64,000 nucleotides of DNA, from positions 18,328-82,327 of the forward strand of contig JAGQWJ010000006.1 of assembly GCA_020437395.1 (NCBI GenBank), written 5' to 3'. Origin of the DNA: Ignavibacteriota bacterium. Lineage in GTDB: Bacteria > Bacteroidota > Ignavibacteria > Kapaibacteriales > UBA2268. Shown here one piece after another: positions 7,624 through 17,382 of this stretch (the first letter of the stretch is position 1; the number at the start of each line of letters is the position of its first letter). The notes under the pieces are model-generated. The model saw nothing but the letters and a program-made list of their open reading frames with translations. It was not told the DNA's origin and made no database searches. The translations under genes were made by a program, and so were the position numbers.

Positions 7624-8372
7624 CAACAAAGTTTTATTGCTGTATTATATATAGATAAAAAACTATCTGGTTTTAGAGAAGCTCCGCCTATCAATCCGCC
7701 ATTAACATTTTTTATTGAAAGTATTTCTTCAGCATTTTCGGCATTCATACTACCGCCATATAATATTTTGATATTGTTTTCACCAAATCTTTTTATCAAG
7801 AATTTTGAAATAAACTCATGAGTCTCAGAAATCTGTTCCTTATTAGCAGTTTTGCCAGTACCTATCGCCCAAACGGGTTCATAGGCAATTTTCAAATTAA
7901 TTATTTTTTCTACACCAATCAGACCTTTTTCTAACTGATTTTCTAATATTTCGAATGTTTCTCCCTTTTCTCTTTGTTCAAGAGTCTCCCCTATACAAAG
8001 TATCACCCTTAATCCAGCATTTAATGAGTTTACAACTTTCTTATTAATAAATTTATCATCTTCACCAAAGATTGATCGTCGTTCCGAATGACCGATTATA
8101 ACATATTCACAACCTACGCTCAAAAGCATATCAATTGATATCTCTCCTGTATAAGCACCATTTTTTTCACTATGTACATTCTGAGCACCTAAAGAAATGC
8201 GGCTTAAATCTATTAACTCAGATAAAAAACTCAAATGAGTAAAAGGAGGACATATCAATAATTCTACTTCACTATCATAATCAAGATAACTATGTAATCT
8301 ATCAGTGATGGATTTTGCTTCATCTAAATTGGTATTCATTTTCCAATTTCCAGCTATCAAATACTTACTCAT
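7623..8372 (-). CDS. tpiA: triosephosphate isomerase
   Basis: It interconverts dihydroxyacetone phosphate and glyceraldehyde 3-phosphate. All catalytic elements are present: Lys11 in GNWKMN, His95 in GHSERR, Glu165 in AYEPVWAIGTG, and the phosphate loop GGSMN plus GGLIGGASL near the C-terminus. The length of 249 residues is typical. ATG overlaps the lptC stop by four bases (ATGA), and its own stop overlaps pgsA. No other glycolytic gene is adjacent, so the grouping reflects a mixed operon rather than a pathway unit. Confidence 0.97.
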   Translation of the reverse strand: MSKYLIAGNWKMNTNLDEAKSITDRLHSYLDYDSEVELLICPPFTHLSFLSELIDLSRISLGAQNVHSEKNGAYTGEISIDMLLSVGCEYVIIGHSERRSIFGEDDKFINKKVVNSLNAGLRVILCIGETLEQREKGETFEILENQLEKGLIGVEKIINLKIAYEPVWAIGTGKTANKEQISETHEFISKFLIKRFGENNIKILYGGSMNAENAEEILSIKNVNGGLIGGASLKPDSFLSIYNTAIKLC

Positions 8373-8902
8373 TTATACTTTACTCCTTTCACTTTATATA
8401 TAGTATAATTTTTTAATGTTTCGTCCGATTCGAAACCAATTCCTTCTATCTCTTGATCTGGAGAGATAATCTTTACATATTTATCGGAAGTCAATTTTCT
8501 TGTATCATTATGCCACTCTAATACAGAAGTTTTGACTGTAGTTTTGTTGCTATCAGATACCACAACAACATTACCCATAGCAATCATATTTTTCGTAGCA
8601 TCGTCTATTGTCACACTGTCAGCTACCAGATTACTTACTTTTTTTCCATTTTCCTTTGAATAAAAATCTACAACTACATGACTATCTAATTTAGTTTCTT
8701 TTTGTTTTTCATATATTCTAGCTCTGTCTGCTTTCAGAAATGCTTTTACTAATGATGAATCCATAAAAAAAACACTAAAGTCATAACTTATCTGATCAGG
8801 ACTATCTTTTACTTGATCAATAGCAAAAAGTTTTTTTACTTCTTTCTTATCATTACTACATGCAATCAGGAGTATAAAATATAAAAAAAATAATTTTCTC
8901 AT
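8369..8902 (-). CDS. lptC: LptC-like LPS export lipoprotein
   Basis: LptC takes lipopolysaccharide from LptB2FG and passes it to the periplasmic LptA bridge. This 177-residue protein has a lipoprotein signal with lipobox LIAC (Cys15). A beta-rich domain follows with the LptC-type pattern: AFLKADRARIYEKQKET, MIAMGNVVVVSDSNKTT, KLTSDKYVKI and EIEGIGFESDETLKNYTI. Lipid anchoring in place of the usual membrane helix is common in Bacteroidota. It overlaps both neighbours by four bases. lptG lies about 20 kb away in this window; lptA and lptB are not seen. Confidence 0.85.
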   Translation of the reverse strand: MRKLFFLYFILLIACSNDKKEVKKLFAIDQVKDSPDQISYDFSVFFMDSSLVKAFLKADRARIYEKQKETKLDSHVVVDFYSKENGKKVSNLVADSVTIDDATKNMIAMGNVVVVSDSNKTTVKTSVLEWHNDTRKLTSDKYVKIISPDQEIEGIGFESDETLKNYTIYKVKGVKYK

Positions 8903-10389
8903 TCTATTGTAAAATTCTTTTCAGTATTTGCTACCGTCACAGCAACCGCAGCGTCACCGGTTACATTAGTTATTGTTCTCAACATATCTAGTATTCTATC
9001 TACACCTAAGATAAGTGCTATACCTTGTGCCGGTATATTTATCGCATTTAGTATCATAACTAACATTATTATCCCAACGCCTGGCACAGGTGCAGTACCT
9101 ACTGAAGCCAAAACAGCTGTTAAGACTATAGTCATTTGTTCAACTACAGTTAAATCAAATCCATAAACTTGTGCTATAAATACAGCAGCAACACCTTGGT
9201 AAAGTGCAGTACCATCCATATTTATGGTTGCACCTAAAGGAAGAACAAATCCAGCTATTTCTTTGTTAGTATTCATCTTATTCTCAACACAATCTAATGT
9301 AATTGGTAGAGTTGCTGCACTAGAACTTGTCGAAAATCCTATCGCTTGGGCATTCCTTATATTTAAAAAGAAATCTTTTAAAGAAGCTTTACCTAAAAAC
9401 TTTAATAAAGAACCATATACAACATAAGTTTGAACAAAAAGACCCAAGATTACAGCTACAATATACCAAATTAATGTAGTTAATATTTCAAATCCAAAAT
9501 CAGCAATTGTTGCGGCTATTAAAGCAAAAACGCCATAAGGTGCAATTAACATAAACAGATCAACCATTTTAATCATAGTGTCACTAACACCATCAAAAAA
9601 TTTTAAAACGGTTTCTCTTTTTGATTTTTCAATTAGAGTAAGTGTAATACCAAATATCACAGCAAGAAATACAATTTGCAACATATTACCATTACTTATT
9701 GCATCAAAAGGATTCTTAGGTACAATTTCAACAAAAAAATCCACTATACTTATATCAAGAGTTTCTACTGCTTTTTCTGCAGATTCTTCTTGAAAGGATG
9801 ACATAAGTCGTTCTTTGGACTGAGGATCAATTCTTGTTCCTGGAGAAATAATATTTGCTAATCCTAATCCAATTGTAATAGCAATTGTAGTTGTGAGTAA
9901 ATATAGTGAAAAGGTTTTTATTCCTATTCTACCTAATTTTTTAAAATCTGTTAGACTGGCTGCACCAACAATTAGAGTAGAAATAACTAGGGGTATCGCC
10001 AAAAAACTAAGTAATCGAATAAATAAATCTCCAACTGGTTTTATATAAGTAGCTAATGTGTGCTCTTTTTTTACAGCAACGACATCTGTATATTCAAATT
10101 TACCTTTTTCAGTTTCGAAGGTTAGTTTTATCGATTCCCTTGAATTACTATATAAATGTTTAAATTTATTAATAATTGCAATTTGATCATTTGAACTAAA
10201 TTTTGCAATAGTACTGTCGTTTGCTATTAGATATCCACTATTCCAATTTTTAATAGATTCTACGACTTGATTTGAATTTTTCTTATATGTAATCTCTAAT
10301 TTATTCTTATTAATACTAAAAAAAGCTCCAAATGCTGCTCCTAGTATTAATGCTAATAATATCTGGATGTGCAGTGGAACTTTTTTCAT
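8899..10389 (-). CDS. dicarboxylate/amino-acid:cation symporter (SDF/DAACS family)
   Basis: This is a secondary transporter of the GltP/DctA family that imports acidic amino acids or dicarboxylates with Na+ or H+. Family landmarks are visible: FSTSSSAATLPITL (HP1 serine-rich loop), GATINMDGTALYQG (the NMDGT metal site in TM7) and VPGVGIIMLVMIL (HP2). Between the first two helices there is an insertion of roughly 85 residues (about 27-112) that is hydrophilic and probably folded outside the membrane. ATG at 10389 is preferred; a GTG three codons earlier is possible. It overlaps lptC by four bases. The substrate cannot be assigned. Confidence 0.9.
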   Translation of the reverse strand: MKKVPLHIQILLALILGAAFGAFFSINKNKLEITYKKNSNQVVESIKNWNSGYLIANDSTIAKFSSNDQIAIINKFKHLYSNSRESIKLTFETEKGKFEYTDVVAVKKEHTLATYIKPVGDLFIRLLSFLAIPLVISTLIVGAASLTDFKKLGRIGIKTFSLYLLTTTIAITIGLGLANIISPGTRIDPQSKERLMSSFQEESAEKAVETLDISIVDFFVEIVPKNPFDAISNGNMLQIVFLAVIFGITLTLIEKSKRETVLKFFDGVSDTMIKMVDLFMLIAPYGVFALIAATIADFGFEILTTLIWYIVAVILGLFVQTYVVYGSLLKFLGKASLKDFFLNIRNAQAIGFSTSSSAATLPITLDCVENKMNTNKEIAGFVLPLGATINMDGTALYQGVAAVFIAQVYGFDLTVVEQMTIVLTAVLASVGTAPVPGVGIIMLVMILNAINIPAQGIALILGVDRILDMLRTITNVTGDAAVAVTVANTEKNFTIE

Positions 10390-10422
10390 TCTTTTCACTA
10401 TTATATTATTTTAAAATTGGAA

Positions 10423-10980
10423 CTATTTTATCGATAAATAGTATTTATAATTTTCCCAGTAATTGTCCATTCTTCTTTTCATCTTATCAGACCAATAAAT
10501 TGGATATATATATTCAAAATAGTATCTATTACTATCATCTTTATGAGCTACAAATCCCTTATCACCATCAAAATGATTTTTTACTATAAAACCATAATCT
10601 TCTAGTATAAATCCAACTTTACCAAATATTACTCTGAAATCAAAATCTAACAAATTATCTATGTCCTTGTAGAAATCACGAGGAACATCTGTAATAACTC
10701 CAGTATGCCACCAATATCTATCTTGTTTCAGTAAATTATTTAATTCAATAACTACTGAATTCTGAAGTAACTTTAATTCCTTATTTATGTTCTTCTTATG
10801 CTCATCAGTTAGTTGTTTGGATGCTGGCGGATATGTTTCAATAAATTTATTGATAGTAAATTCATACCAATTAGGTACAAACCTAATTGTTTCATCAATA
10901 AATGCTTGTTTCAATTTTTCAGCTCTTTCAACTGTCTTTTCAATAGTTTGGTTTGTACTTAATACTTCTTTAATTCTCAT
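10423..10980 (-). CDS. hypothetical protein
   Basis: This is a 185-residue soluble protein without signal peptide or membrane helix. The N-terminal half is helical and charged (TIEKTVERAEKLKQAFIDET); the C-terminal half is rich in aromatic residues (RYWWHTGVI, NYWENYKYYLSIK). I do not recognise a family. It starts with a clear ATG at 10980 and lies in the same direction as its neighbours, 75 bases after osmC and 33 before the symporter, so its transcription with them is likely. Size and uninterrupted coding in a compact region make it a probable real gene. Confidence 0.65.
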   Translation of the reverse strand: MRIKEVLSTNQTIEKTVERAEKLKQAFIDETIRFVPNWYEFTINKFIETYPPASKQLTDEHKKNINKELKLLQNSVVIELNNLLKQDRYWWHTGVITDVPRDFYKDIDNLLDFDFRVIFGKVGFILEDYGFIVKNHFDGDKGFVAHKDDSNRYYFEYIYPIYWSDKMKRRMDNYWENYKYYLSIK

Positions 10981-11055
10981 AATATTTTTCCAAATATTAA
11001 CATTGGTAATGTAATCTTTAACAAATATAAAAAAACTAAAACAGATTAAGTAATC

Positions 11056-11466
11056 TTATTTAGCATAATTAAAATTATATTCTAGTTCAATTTCTGATGT
11101 AAGGCTTCTAGTAACTGGACAAGTCTTAACAACATTAGACAACATCTTAAAGTCATCTTCAATTAAGGGGTGTGGAAAAGTAATATCCAAAATAAGCTTA
11201 TCTATTCTTCTGAATGGTACATTGGTCATTATTTTGGAACATGTAATATTCATCCCCTCAATATCGATATTTTTTTCGTTGGCTTTTATACCCATTATTG
11301 TAGTTACACAAGATGCTATAGATGCAGCAACTAAATCCGTAGGTGATATTTCATCCCCTTTTCCTTTGTTATCTATAGGTGCATTTGTTTTGAAGGACTT
11401 TCCCGATGGTGTATGTGTAACTTTGCAATACAAATCACCTAAATAATCAACACTAATTTTTACCAT
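11056..11466 (-). CDS. OsmC-family protein
   Basis: This 136-residue OsmC/Ohr-type protein carries a first redox cysteine in IASCVTTIMGIKANEK and a second in VVKTCPVTRSL, as in OsmC proteins that reduce organic peroxides with paired cysteines. The preceding ISPTDLVAAS motif is also typical. I prefer ATG 11466 to a GTG four codons upstream. The start lies inside the end of the metallo-hydrolase gene (14-bp overlap). It probably protects against hydroperoxides or reactive organic compounds; it resembles the general YhfA-like OsmC group more than Ohr, which is an inference. Confidence 0.88.
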   Translation of the reverse strand: MVKISVDYLGDLYCKVTHTPSGKSFKTNAPIDNKGKGDEISPTDLVAASIASCVTTIMGIKANEKNIDIEGMNITCSKIMTNVPFRRIDKLILDITFPHPLIEDDFKMLSNVVKTCPVTRSLTSEIELEYNFNYAK

Positions 11467-12253
11467 TAAATTTTCCACTAAATGTTATTCCATCATACGC
11501 TAATTTTATACCAGATGGTAATGATTTTTCAATTTCAGAATGTTTAATCTGATGTGCTATATGCGTTAAATATGTTCGTTTGGCGTTTATAATTTTTGCT
11601 TGGTCAATTGCTTCTTCAATATTAAAGTGGGTATTATGTTTCATTGGTCTTAATCCATCTAGTATTAAGACATCCAAATCTTTCATTAAATCCAATGTAC
11701 TTTGTGGAATACTATTCGTATCAGTACAATATGCAATATCCCCTATCCTAAATCCTAAGACTTCTAAAGAGCCATGAACTAATGGCAAAATTGTAATCTC
11801 AATACCTTCAATTTCAATAGTACCATCAGATATAATGTTTACATCAACCATTGGTATCCCTTTACCAGTTTCTCCATAATCTTGAAATGCATAGGAAAAT
11901 ATTCTTGATAGATTCTTAAGAGTTTCAGTGTTCAAATAAATTGGTAATGTATCCCTTGAAGTAAAATTAATCCCTCTAATATCATCAAATCCACCAATAT
12001 GATCAAAATGGTGATGAGTGTAAAGTATTGCGTTTAGTTTTTTTATATCGTACTTTAAGAATTGTTGTCTAAAATCTGGGCCAGTGTCTATTATTATATT
12101 TTTATTGTTGAAAGTAATTAAAGCTGAACATCGAAGTCTTTTATCTCTTGGGTCAGTTGATGTACAGGTAATACAATCACACGAAATAGTAGGGACTCCG
12201 GTTGAAGTCCCAGTACCTAATAATTTTAATTCAAATTTCTCTTCATTAGACAT
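11453..12253 (-). CDS. PhnP-like metallo-beta-lactamase-fold hydrolase
   Basis: This 266-residue MBL-fold protein has the metal motif HxHxDH at 80-85 (THHHFDH), a later acidic ligand in YCTDTNS, and H in LTHIAHQ. The N-terminal structural-zinc pattern C25-x-C27-x2-C30 (SCDCITC) points to the PhnP-like subgroup of phosphodiesterases that cleave cyclic phosphates. In the FCB group such genes often lie beside lipA or lipB, as here. ATG overlaps the lipA stop by 8 bp. The true substrate is unknown. Confidence 0.86.
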   Translation of the reverse strand: MSNEEKFELKLLGTGTSTGVPTISCDCITCTSTDPRDKRLRCSALITFNNKNIIIDTGPDFRQQFLKYDIKKLNAILYTHHHFDHIGGFDDIRGINFTSRDTLPIYLNTETLKNLSRIFSYAFQDYGETGKGIPMVDVNIISDGTIEIEGIEITILPLVHGSLEVLGFRIGDIAYCTDTNSIPQSTLDLMKDLDVLILDGLRPMKHNTHFNIEEAIDQAKIINAKRTYLTHIAHQIKHSEIEKSLPSGIKLAYDGITFSGKFNGKN

Positions 12254-13190
12254 GTCTTTCAGCGTGGTAGGAAGAGCGAACTAATGGGCCAGATTCTACA
12301 TATTCTATACCCATTTCTTCACCAATTTCTTTATATTTTTTAAATGTATCCGGATGAACAAATCTATCAACGGGTGAGTGTTTAACTGAAGGTTGTAAAT
12401 ATTGACCTATCGTAAAAACATTCACTTTTATTTTTACTAAATCTTTCATTAATTCATACACTTCTTCATCAGTCTCACCAATTCCAACCATTATACCGGT
12501 TTTAGTACGCATTCCTAAACGCTTAGCTTCTTCTAATAAATCCAAAGAACGTTGATATCTTGCTTGTGGTCTAACGATTCTGTACAATCTTGGAACAGTT
12601 TCAATATTATGGTTAAGTACATCTGGTTTAGCATCCGTAACTCTTTTTAAACATTCCATATCACCTTTGAAATCAGGGATTAATACTTCAACAGTCGTAT
12701 TCGGATTTTCTTCTTTAATTCTTTCAATCGTTTTTGCCCATAGAGTTGATCCTTGATCTTTTAATTCATCTCTATTTACAGATGTTACAACGGCATGTTT
12801 CAATTGCATTTCTTTAACAGATCTAGCAACATCGTTAGGTTCTTGCCAATTCAAAGTTCCAGGTCTTCCAGTCTTTATAGCACAAAAACTACATGCTCTA
12901 GTACAAGTATCACCCAAAATCATAAAAGTGGCAGTACCACTCCCCCAACATTCACCTATGTTTGGGCATCTTGCTTCTTCACAAACAGTATGAAGAGATT
13001 TTGACCTCATCATTTTTTTTATATTTGCGAAACTGTCACCTCCTGGCGCTTGTACTTTAAGCCACTCAGGTCTTTTGCCACGAGTTGTTTTAAGCTCTGG
13101 GTTGTTTCTGTTTCCTTTTTTAAATTGAGGTATATTAACTTTATCTTTTAATTTTGGTTTAGTTAATACCGGTATATCTATGTGCTGCAT
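12246..13190 (-). CDS. lipA: lipoyl synthase (radical SAM)
   Basis: LipA inserts two sulfurs into octanoyl groups on lipoyl-domain proteins. Both iron-sulfur sites are visible: the auxiliary-cluster cysteines C70, C75, C81 (CEEARCPNIGEC) and the radical-SAM motif C96, C100, C103 (CTRACSFC). The last auxiliary ligand, the Ser of the C-terminal RSSYHA motif, is present. The 314-residue length is typical. It lies 21 bases after rpoD and overlaps the metallo-hydrolase start. No lipB or lplA is nearby. Confidence 0.97.
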   Translation of the reverse strand: MQHIDIPVLTKPKLKDKVNIPQFKKGNRNNPELKTTRGKRPEWLKVQAPGGDSFANIKKMMRSKSLHTVCEEARCPNIGECWGSGTATFMILGDTCTRACSFCAIKTGRPGTLNWQEPNDVARSVKEMQLKHAVVTSVNRDELKDQGSTLWAKTIERIKEENPNTTVEVLIPDFKGDMECLKRVTDAKPDVLNHNIETVPRLYRIVRPQARYQRSLDLLEEAKRLGMRTKTGIMVGIGETDEEVYELMKDLVKIKVNVFTIGQYLQPSVKHSPVDRFVHPDTFKKYKEIGEEMGIEYVESGPLVRSSYHAERHV

Positions 13191-13211
13191 ATCTTTCCCA
13201 AATTTTTATTA

Positions 13212-14075
13212 CTATTGACCTAAAAAAGCCCTTAGTGATTTAGATCTAGACTGATGTCTTAATCTACGAATAGCTTTTTCCTTAATCTGTCTTACTCTTT
13301 CTCTTGTTAGATTGAATTTTTCGCCAATTTCTTCTAATGTAAGACTATTTCCGTCTATACCAAAATAAAGCTTAATAACTTCTGCTTCTCTTTCGGATAA
13401 TGTGGTTAAAACCTGCTTAACTTCAGTTCGTAATGATTCTTGCATCAAATCTGTATCAGGTGGAGGTTGTTGTTCATTCGGTAAAACATCGAGTAAACTA
13501 TTATCTTCACCTTGCACAAATGGTGCATCAACTGAAAGATGTCTTCCCGAAATTTTGATTGTCTCAGTTATTTCAGAAATACTCATTTCTAATTCATCGG
13601 CTAATTCAGTAGCTGTTGGCTCTCTTTCGAATTCTTGTTCTAATTCTGAGAATTTTTTACCAATTTTATTCAGAGCACCTACTCTATTAAGAGGAAGTCT
13701 AACAATTCTGGATTGTTCTGCTAATGCCTGAAGAATTGATTGTCTTATCCACCAAACTGCGTAGGAAATGAATTTGAAACCTCTAGTTTCATCAAATCTT
13801 TTGGCAGCTTTTATTAGGCCTAAATTTCCTTCATTAATCAAGTCACCCAGTGAAAGTCCTTGATTCTGATATTGTTTCGCAACTGATACAACAAATCGAA
13901 GATTAGCTTTTACCATTTTTTCAAGAGCTCGCATCCCTGGAACTCCACCTTTCTTAATTAGTTGTGCTAATTCAATCTCTTCTTCAGCTGTAATCAAATC
14001 TACTCTACCAATCTCTTGTAAGTATTTATCAAGCGATTGTGATTCCCGATTCGTATATTGTTTGGTTATTCTCAT
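13212..14075 (-). CDS. rpoD: primary sigma factor, short Bacteroidota type
   Basis: This is a sigma-70 factor of 287 residues. Region 1.2 starts [16 protein letters not shown], region 2 includes [20 protein letters not shown] and [15 protein letters not shown], region 3 carries [10 protein letters not shown], and region 4 ends with [20 protein letters not shown]. Region 1.1 is absent, as in the primary sigma factor of Bacteroidota and relatives, which recognises TTTG/TAnnTTTG promoters. It sits in the run glyQS-protease-rpoD-lipA. Among sigma-70 groups this sequence fits the housekeeping one far better than an alternative factor. Confidence 0.93.
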   Translation of the reverse strand: MRITKQYTNRESQSLDKYLQEIGRVDLITAEEEIELAQLIKKGGVPGMRALEKMVKANLRFVVSVAKQYQNQGLSLGDLINEGNLGLIKAAKRFDETRGFKFISYAVWWIRQSILQALAEQSRIVRLPLNRVGALNKIGKKFSELEQEFEREPTATELADELEMSISEITETIKISGRHLSVDAPFVQGEDNSLLDVLPNEQQPPPDTDLMQESLRTEVKQVLTTLSEREAEVIKLYFGIDGNSLTLEEIGEKFNLTRERVRQIKEKAIRRLRHQSRSKSLRAFLGQ

Positions 14076-14133
14076 ACTATTTCAATTAACTAAATAAATT
14101 GTTTTCTATTGTTATTTAACCCAAATAAATGGA

Positions 14134-15771
14134 CTAATTTTCATTGGTGTCAATTACGTTTGCATTCAAAATATTATTATATTTGTCTGTTAATACGTTA
14201 ATTGCTTCATTTATATATATGTCATCTTCTATTCGATCAAAGAATGAAACTTCTCGACCTTCAAGAATATATGTTGATAATTCATTAATCAGTTCGACAA
14301 TAATATCTTTATTACTGATTATTGATTTCCTTATATCTGACTTCAATGAGCTTTCAAGTACTATAAGATTATCTTGGGTTTCAGACGAAATAACATCTTT
14401 ATATTTTCTTTTTGATAATTCCTTTAAAGGTTTAAGTTCATCAAATTTATAAAAACGTTTCTCTTTTTCTAGAAAATCAAGAAAATCATTAAAATCTAGT
14501 TTATCAAAAATATAATTGCCACTACTATTTTCGAATTTAGCAGTGTGCATAACTGCAAAATTAAATATGATATCACTCTTTATCAAATTATTAATGATTT
14601 CTGGGTAATCTTTATTCTTAACAATTCTATCTGGACTAATCCCATCTTCTTTATTTACAGTTCTTCCATTCTTCGTTTTGAATAAAACTGATGTCGATAA
14701 ATCATATTTATTTTTATCAATATTATAATCTAATTTCTGTATGCATCTTCCAGAAGGTGTGTAGTACTTTGCTATTGTCATTCTAAGTTTTGAATTTTCA
14801 TCAAGCGGTAGGGTTTGCTGCACTAATCCTTTTCCATAGGATTTCCTACCAATTATAACACCTCTATCTGTGTCTTGAAATGCACCGGCAACAATCTCGC
14901 TTGCAGAAGCACTATTTTCATTTATCAAAACTGCTACTTTCAAATCTGGGTACAATGGTGAAGTCCTAGAATAATAATCTTGTGAATTTTCCTTTAATTT
15001 ACCTCGAGTTGTAAGTAAAAGAGTATTCTCTGGCATAAATAATTCAAGTATTCTAAGCGATGCCTGCATTACTCCACCTGGATTATCTCTCAAATCTAAT
15101 ATTAAGGAAGAAAATTTTCCTTCATATTCTAATTCTCTTAGTGCTTTTCTAAAAGCAAAGTCAGCTTTCACAGAGAATTGGTCTAACTTAATATAAGCTA
15201 TAGAGTCTTTTATAATTCTTTGAAAAGGTACATCTTTTACTGAAATCTCAGATCGAGTAATTTCCACTTCCGAAGTGTCATTTCTTCCTAATCTATAATA
15301 TCTGAATTTTGACTTAGTCCCAGACTTACCAAGTAAGACAGTCCTCAACGAGTCTTGTTTAAGTTTTCCAACATAAATACTATCTATTGCAATTAGTTCA
15401 TCCCCAATTCTAAGCCCTGCTTTATCGGCTGGGTAGTCTTTCATTATTTTGACTATAGTATTTTTTGAATTCACTTTATCAACTGTAAATCCGAATCCTA
15501 TATAGTATCCAGTGGATAAATAATCAGATTGTAGCTCACCCTCATTTTCCTCATATCTAGTATATGGATCAAGTTCAGATACCATACCTTTAATCGATTG
15601 CTTAATTAACTCATTAGGATTGACATCGTTTACATATCCATTATTGAGTTGTTCATAAGCTCTGCCAAAAGTATTAAGAGAATTGTATAAATCATAATAC
15701 TTGTCTTTTTTCTTAGCACTAACAGTTGAAACCAGTAGTAATAAGGATAATATGTAATAAGCTTTTTTCAA
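14134..15771 (-). CDS. S41-family C-terminal processing peptidase
   Basis: This 545-residue exported protease begins with a signal peptide MKKAYYILSLLLLVSTVSA. A PDZ domain lies around residues 85-175, followed by the S41 core: ILDLRDNPGGV, the serine motif SASASE at 287-292, and the Lys of SYGKG (Lys314) forming the Ser-Lys dyad. A C-terminal helical region of about 150 residues follows. The start is TTG at 15771, because an in-frame TAA lies two codons upstream and the signal peptide begins exactly there. It likely trims periplasmic or outer-membrane proteins. It lies 11 bases after glyQS. Confidence 0.9.
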   Translation of the reverse strand: MKKAYYILSLLLLVSTVSAKKKDKYYDLYNSLNTFGRAYEQLNNGYVNDVNPNELIKQSIKGMVSELDPYTRYEENEGELQSDYLSTGYYIGFGFTVDKVNSKNTIVKIMKDYPADKAGLRIGDELIAIDSIYVGKLKQDSLRTVLLGKSGTKSKFRYYRLGRNDTSEVEITRSEISVKDVPFQRIIKDSIAYIKLDQFSVKADFAFRKALRELEYEGKFSSLILDLRDNPGGVMQASLRILELFMPENTLLLTTRGKLKENSQDYYSRTSPLYPDLKVAVLINENSASASEIVAGAFQDTDRGVIIGRKSYGKGLVQQTLPLDENSKLRMTIAKYYTPSGRCIQKLDYNIDKNKYDLSTSVLFKTKNGRTVNKEDGISPDRIVKNKDYPEIINNLIKSDIIFNFAVMHTAKFENSSGNYIFDKLDFNDFLDFLEKEKRFYKFDELKPLKELSKRKYKDVISSETQDNLIVLESSLKSDIRKSIISNKDIIVELINELSTYILEGREVSFFDRIEDDIYINEAINVLTDKYNNILNANVIDTNEN

Positions 15772-15782
15772 ATATTAAATAT

Positions 15783-17189
15783 TTAAATATTAGTTTTTAA
15801 ATAACTTAGAACTTCTTCTTTTCCAATTCTAATTTGTTCCATTGAATCCCTGTCTCTTATTGTCACAGTACCATCTTCCAATGACTGTCCATCGACAGTT
15901 ATACAATATGGTGTTCCTATCTCATCTTGTCTTCTGTATCTTCTACCAACTGCACCAGATTCATCATATTGTGCCTTAAAAGTGGTCTGAATTTCATTGT
16001 ATATTTCTTTAGCAAGTTCTGGCATTCCATCTTTTTTAACTAAAGGAAAAACTGCGGCCTTTATTGGTGCTAATTTTTTATGAAATCTTAAAACCGTTCT
16101 TATGTCGTCTTTACCATCATCGCTATTTACTTCTTCTTCATAAGCATTACATAAAAACGCCATAAAAGAACGAGATACGCCACCTGAAGTTTCAATAACA
16201 TAAGGTACAAATCTATCCCCATTTACAGTATCAACATATTCTAATTTCTTGCCAGAATATTCTTGATGTTTAAGTAAATCAAAGTCTGTTCTTGAATGAA
16301 TACCTTCCATTTCTCCAAATCCAAAAGGAAATTTATATTCAATATCTGAGGCAAAATTTGCGTAATGAGCTAATTTTTCGTGATTGTGCCAACGTAAATT
16401 TTCTTCTTTCATACCAAGTTTAACATACCAATCCCATCTTTCTTTCTGCCAATTTTCAAAGTTCTCCTTTTCAGTACCTGGCTTTACAAAATATTGCATT
16501 TCCATTTGTTCAAATTCTCTTGTTCTAAATAGAAAATTTTTAGTGTTTATTTCGTTTCTAAATGCTTTTCCAATTTGAGCAATTCCAAAAGGTACTTTTT
16601 GCCTACCTGATTCCATTACGTTCTTAAAATTAACAAATATCCCTTGTGCAGTTTCTGGTCTCAAATAAACAGTATTTGAAGTGTCCTCAACTGGACCAAC
16701 AAAAGTTTTGAACATCAAATTAAAATTCTTAACGTCAGTCCACTCTCTACTTCCATTATCATGAATATCTGATTCTATTATTATGTTATAAAAATCCTCA
16801 TTACTTTTTGCTTCATCAAGCTTTTTCTGAAGTTCAGATGCCTTTTCAGTTTTACCTTTTTTGTTTAGTCTATCTATTTCTTCTTCTATTAGATTGTCGG
16901 CTCTAAATCTCTTCTTCGTAGTTTTATTATCAATCATTGGGTCAGAAAATTGTACAGTATGACCTGAGGCATCCCATGTTTTTGGATGCATTAATATTGA
17001 AGCATCTAATCCTTCAATATTTTCACGGTAAGTCATTGACTTCCACCATTCATCTTTAATATTTTTTAGTAATTCTACCCCAAGAGGACCAAAGTCCCAA
17101 CAACCATTTAAACCACCATAAATTTCTGATGATTGAAAAACAAACCCCTTTCTTTTTGAAAGAGAGATAATCTTTTCTAACAAATCCAT
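15783..17189 (-). CDS. glyQS: glycyl-tRNA synthetase, homodimeric type
   Basis: This single-chain alpha2 glycyl-tRNA synthetase has 468 residues. The N-terminus GFVFQSSEIYGGLNGCWDFG, the class II motif 2 region (IGKAFRNEI), TYLRPETAQG-like VYLRPETAQG and the C-terminal anticodon-binding domain (IKAAVFPLVKKD, GRRYRRQDEIGTPY) are all clear. It is the archaeal/eukaryotic-like and Bacteroidota type, not the alpha2-beta2 enzyme. It heads the minus-strand run toward rpoD and is divergent from the amidase gene across a 193-base A+T-rich gap that must hold promoters for both. Confidence 0.97.
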   Translation of the reverse strand: MDLLEKIISLSKRKGFVFQSSEIYGGLNGCWDFGPLGVELLKNIKDEWWKSMTYRENIEGLDASILMHPKTWDASGHTVQFSDPMIDNKTTKKRFRADNLIEEEIDRLNKKGKTEKASELQKKLDEAKSNEDFYNIIIESDIHDNGSREWTDVKNFNLMFKTFVGPVEDTSNTVYLRPETAQGIFVNFKNVMESGRQKVPFGIAQIGKAFRNEINTKNFLFRTREFEQMEMQYFVKPGTEKENFENWQKERWDWYVKLGMKEENLRWHNHEKLAHYANFASDIEYKFPFGFGEMEGIHSRTDFDLLKHQEYSGKKLEYVDTVNGDRFVPYVIETSGGVSRSFMAFLCNAYEEEVNSDDGKDDIRTVLRFHKKLAPIKAAVFPLVKKDGMPELAKEIYNEIQTTFKAQYDESGAVGRRYRRQDEIGTPYCITVDGQSLEDGTVTIRDRDSMEQIRIGKEEVLSYLKTNI

Positions 17190-17382
17190 TCGTTATATCT
17201 TTATTTTCTTAATTGACAATTTTGAAGACACAAAATAGCATTTTTTAGAGATTTAGAGTAATTTCTTTATAAATAATTAACAGAATTGAGACTAATTATC
17301 AACAATCCATTAATTAAGTATTAAATGTTATATTCTACAAAATTGATTTTTTAAATTAGTAGTTCATAAAAAAATCATTTAG

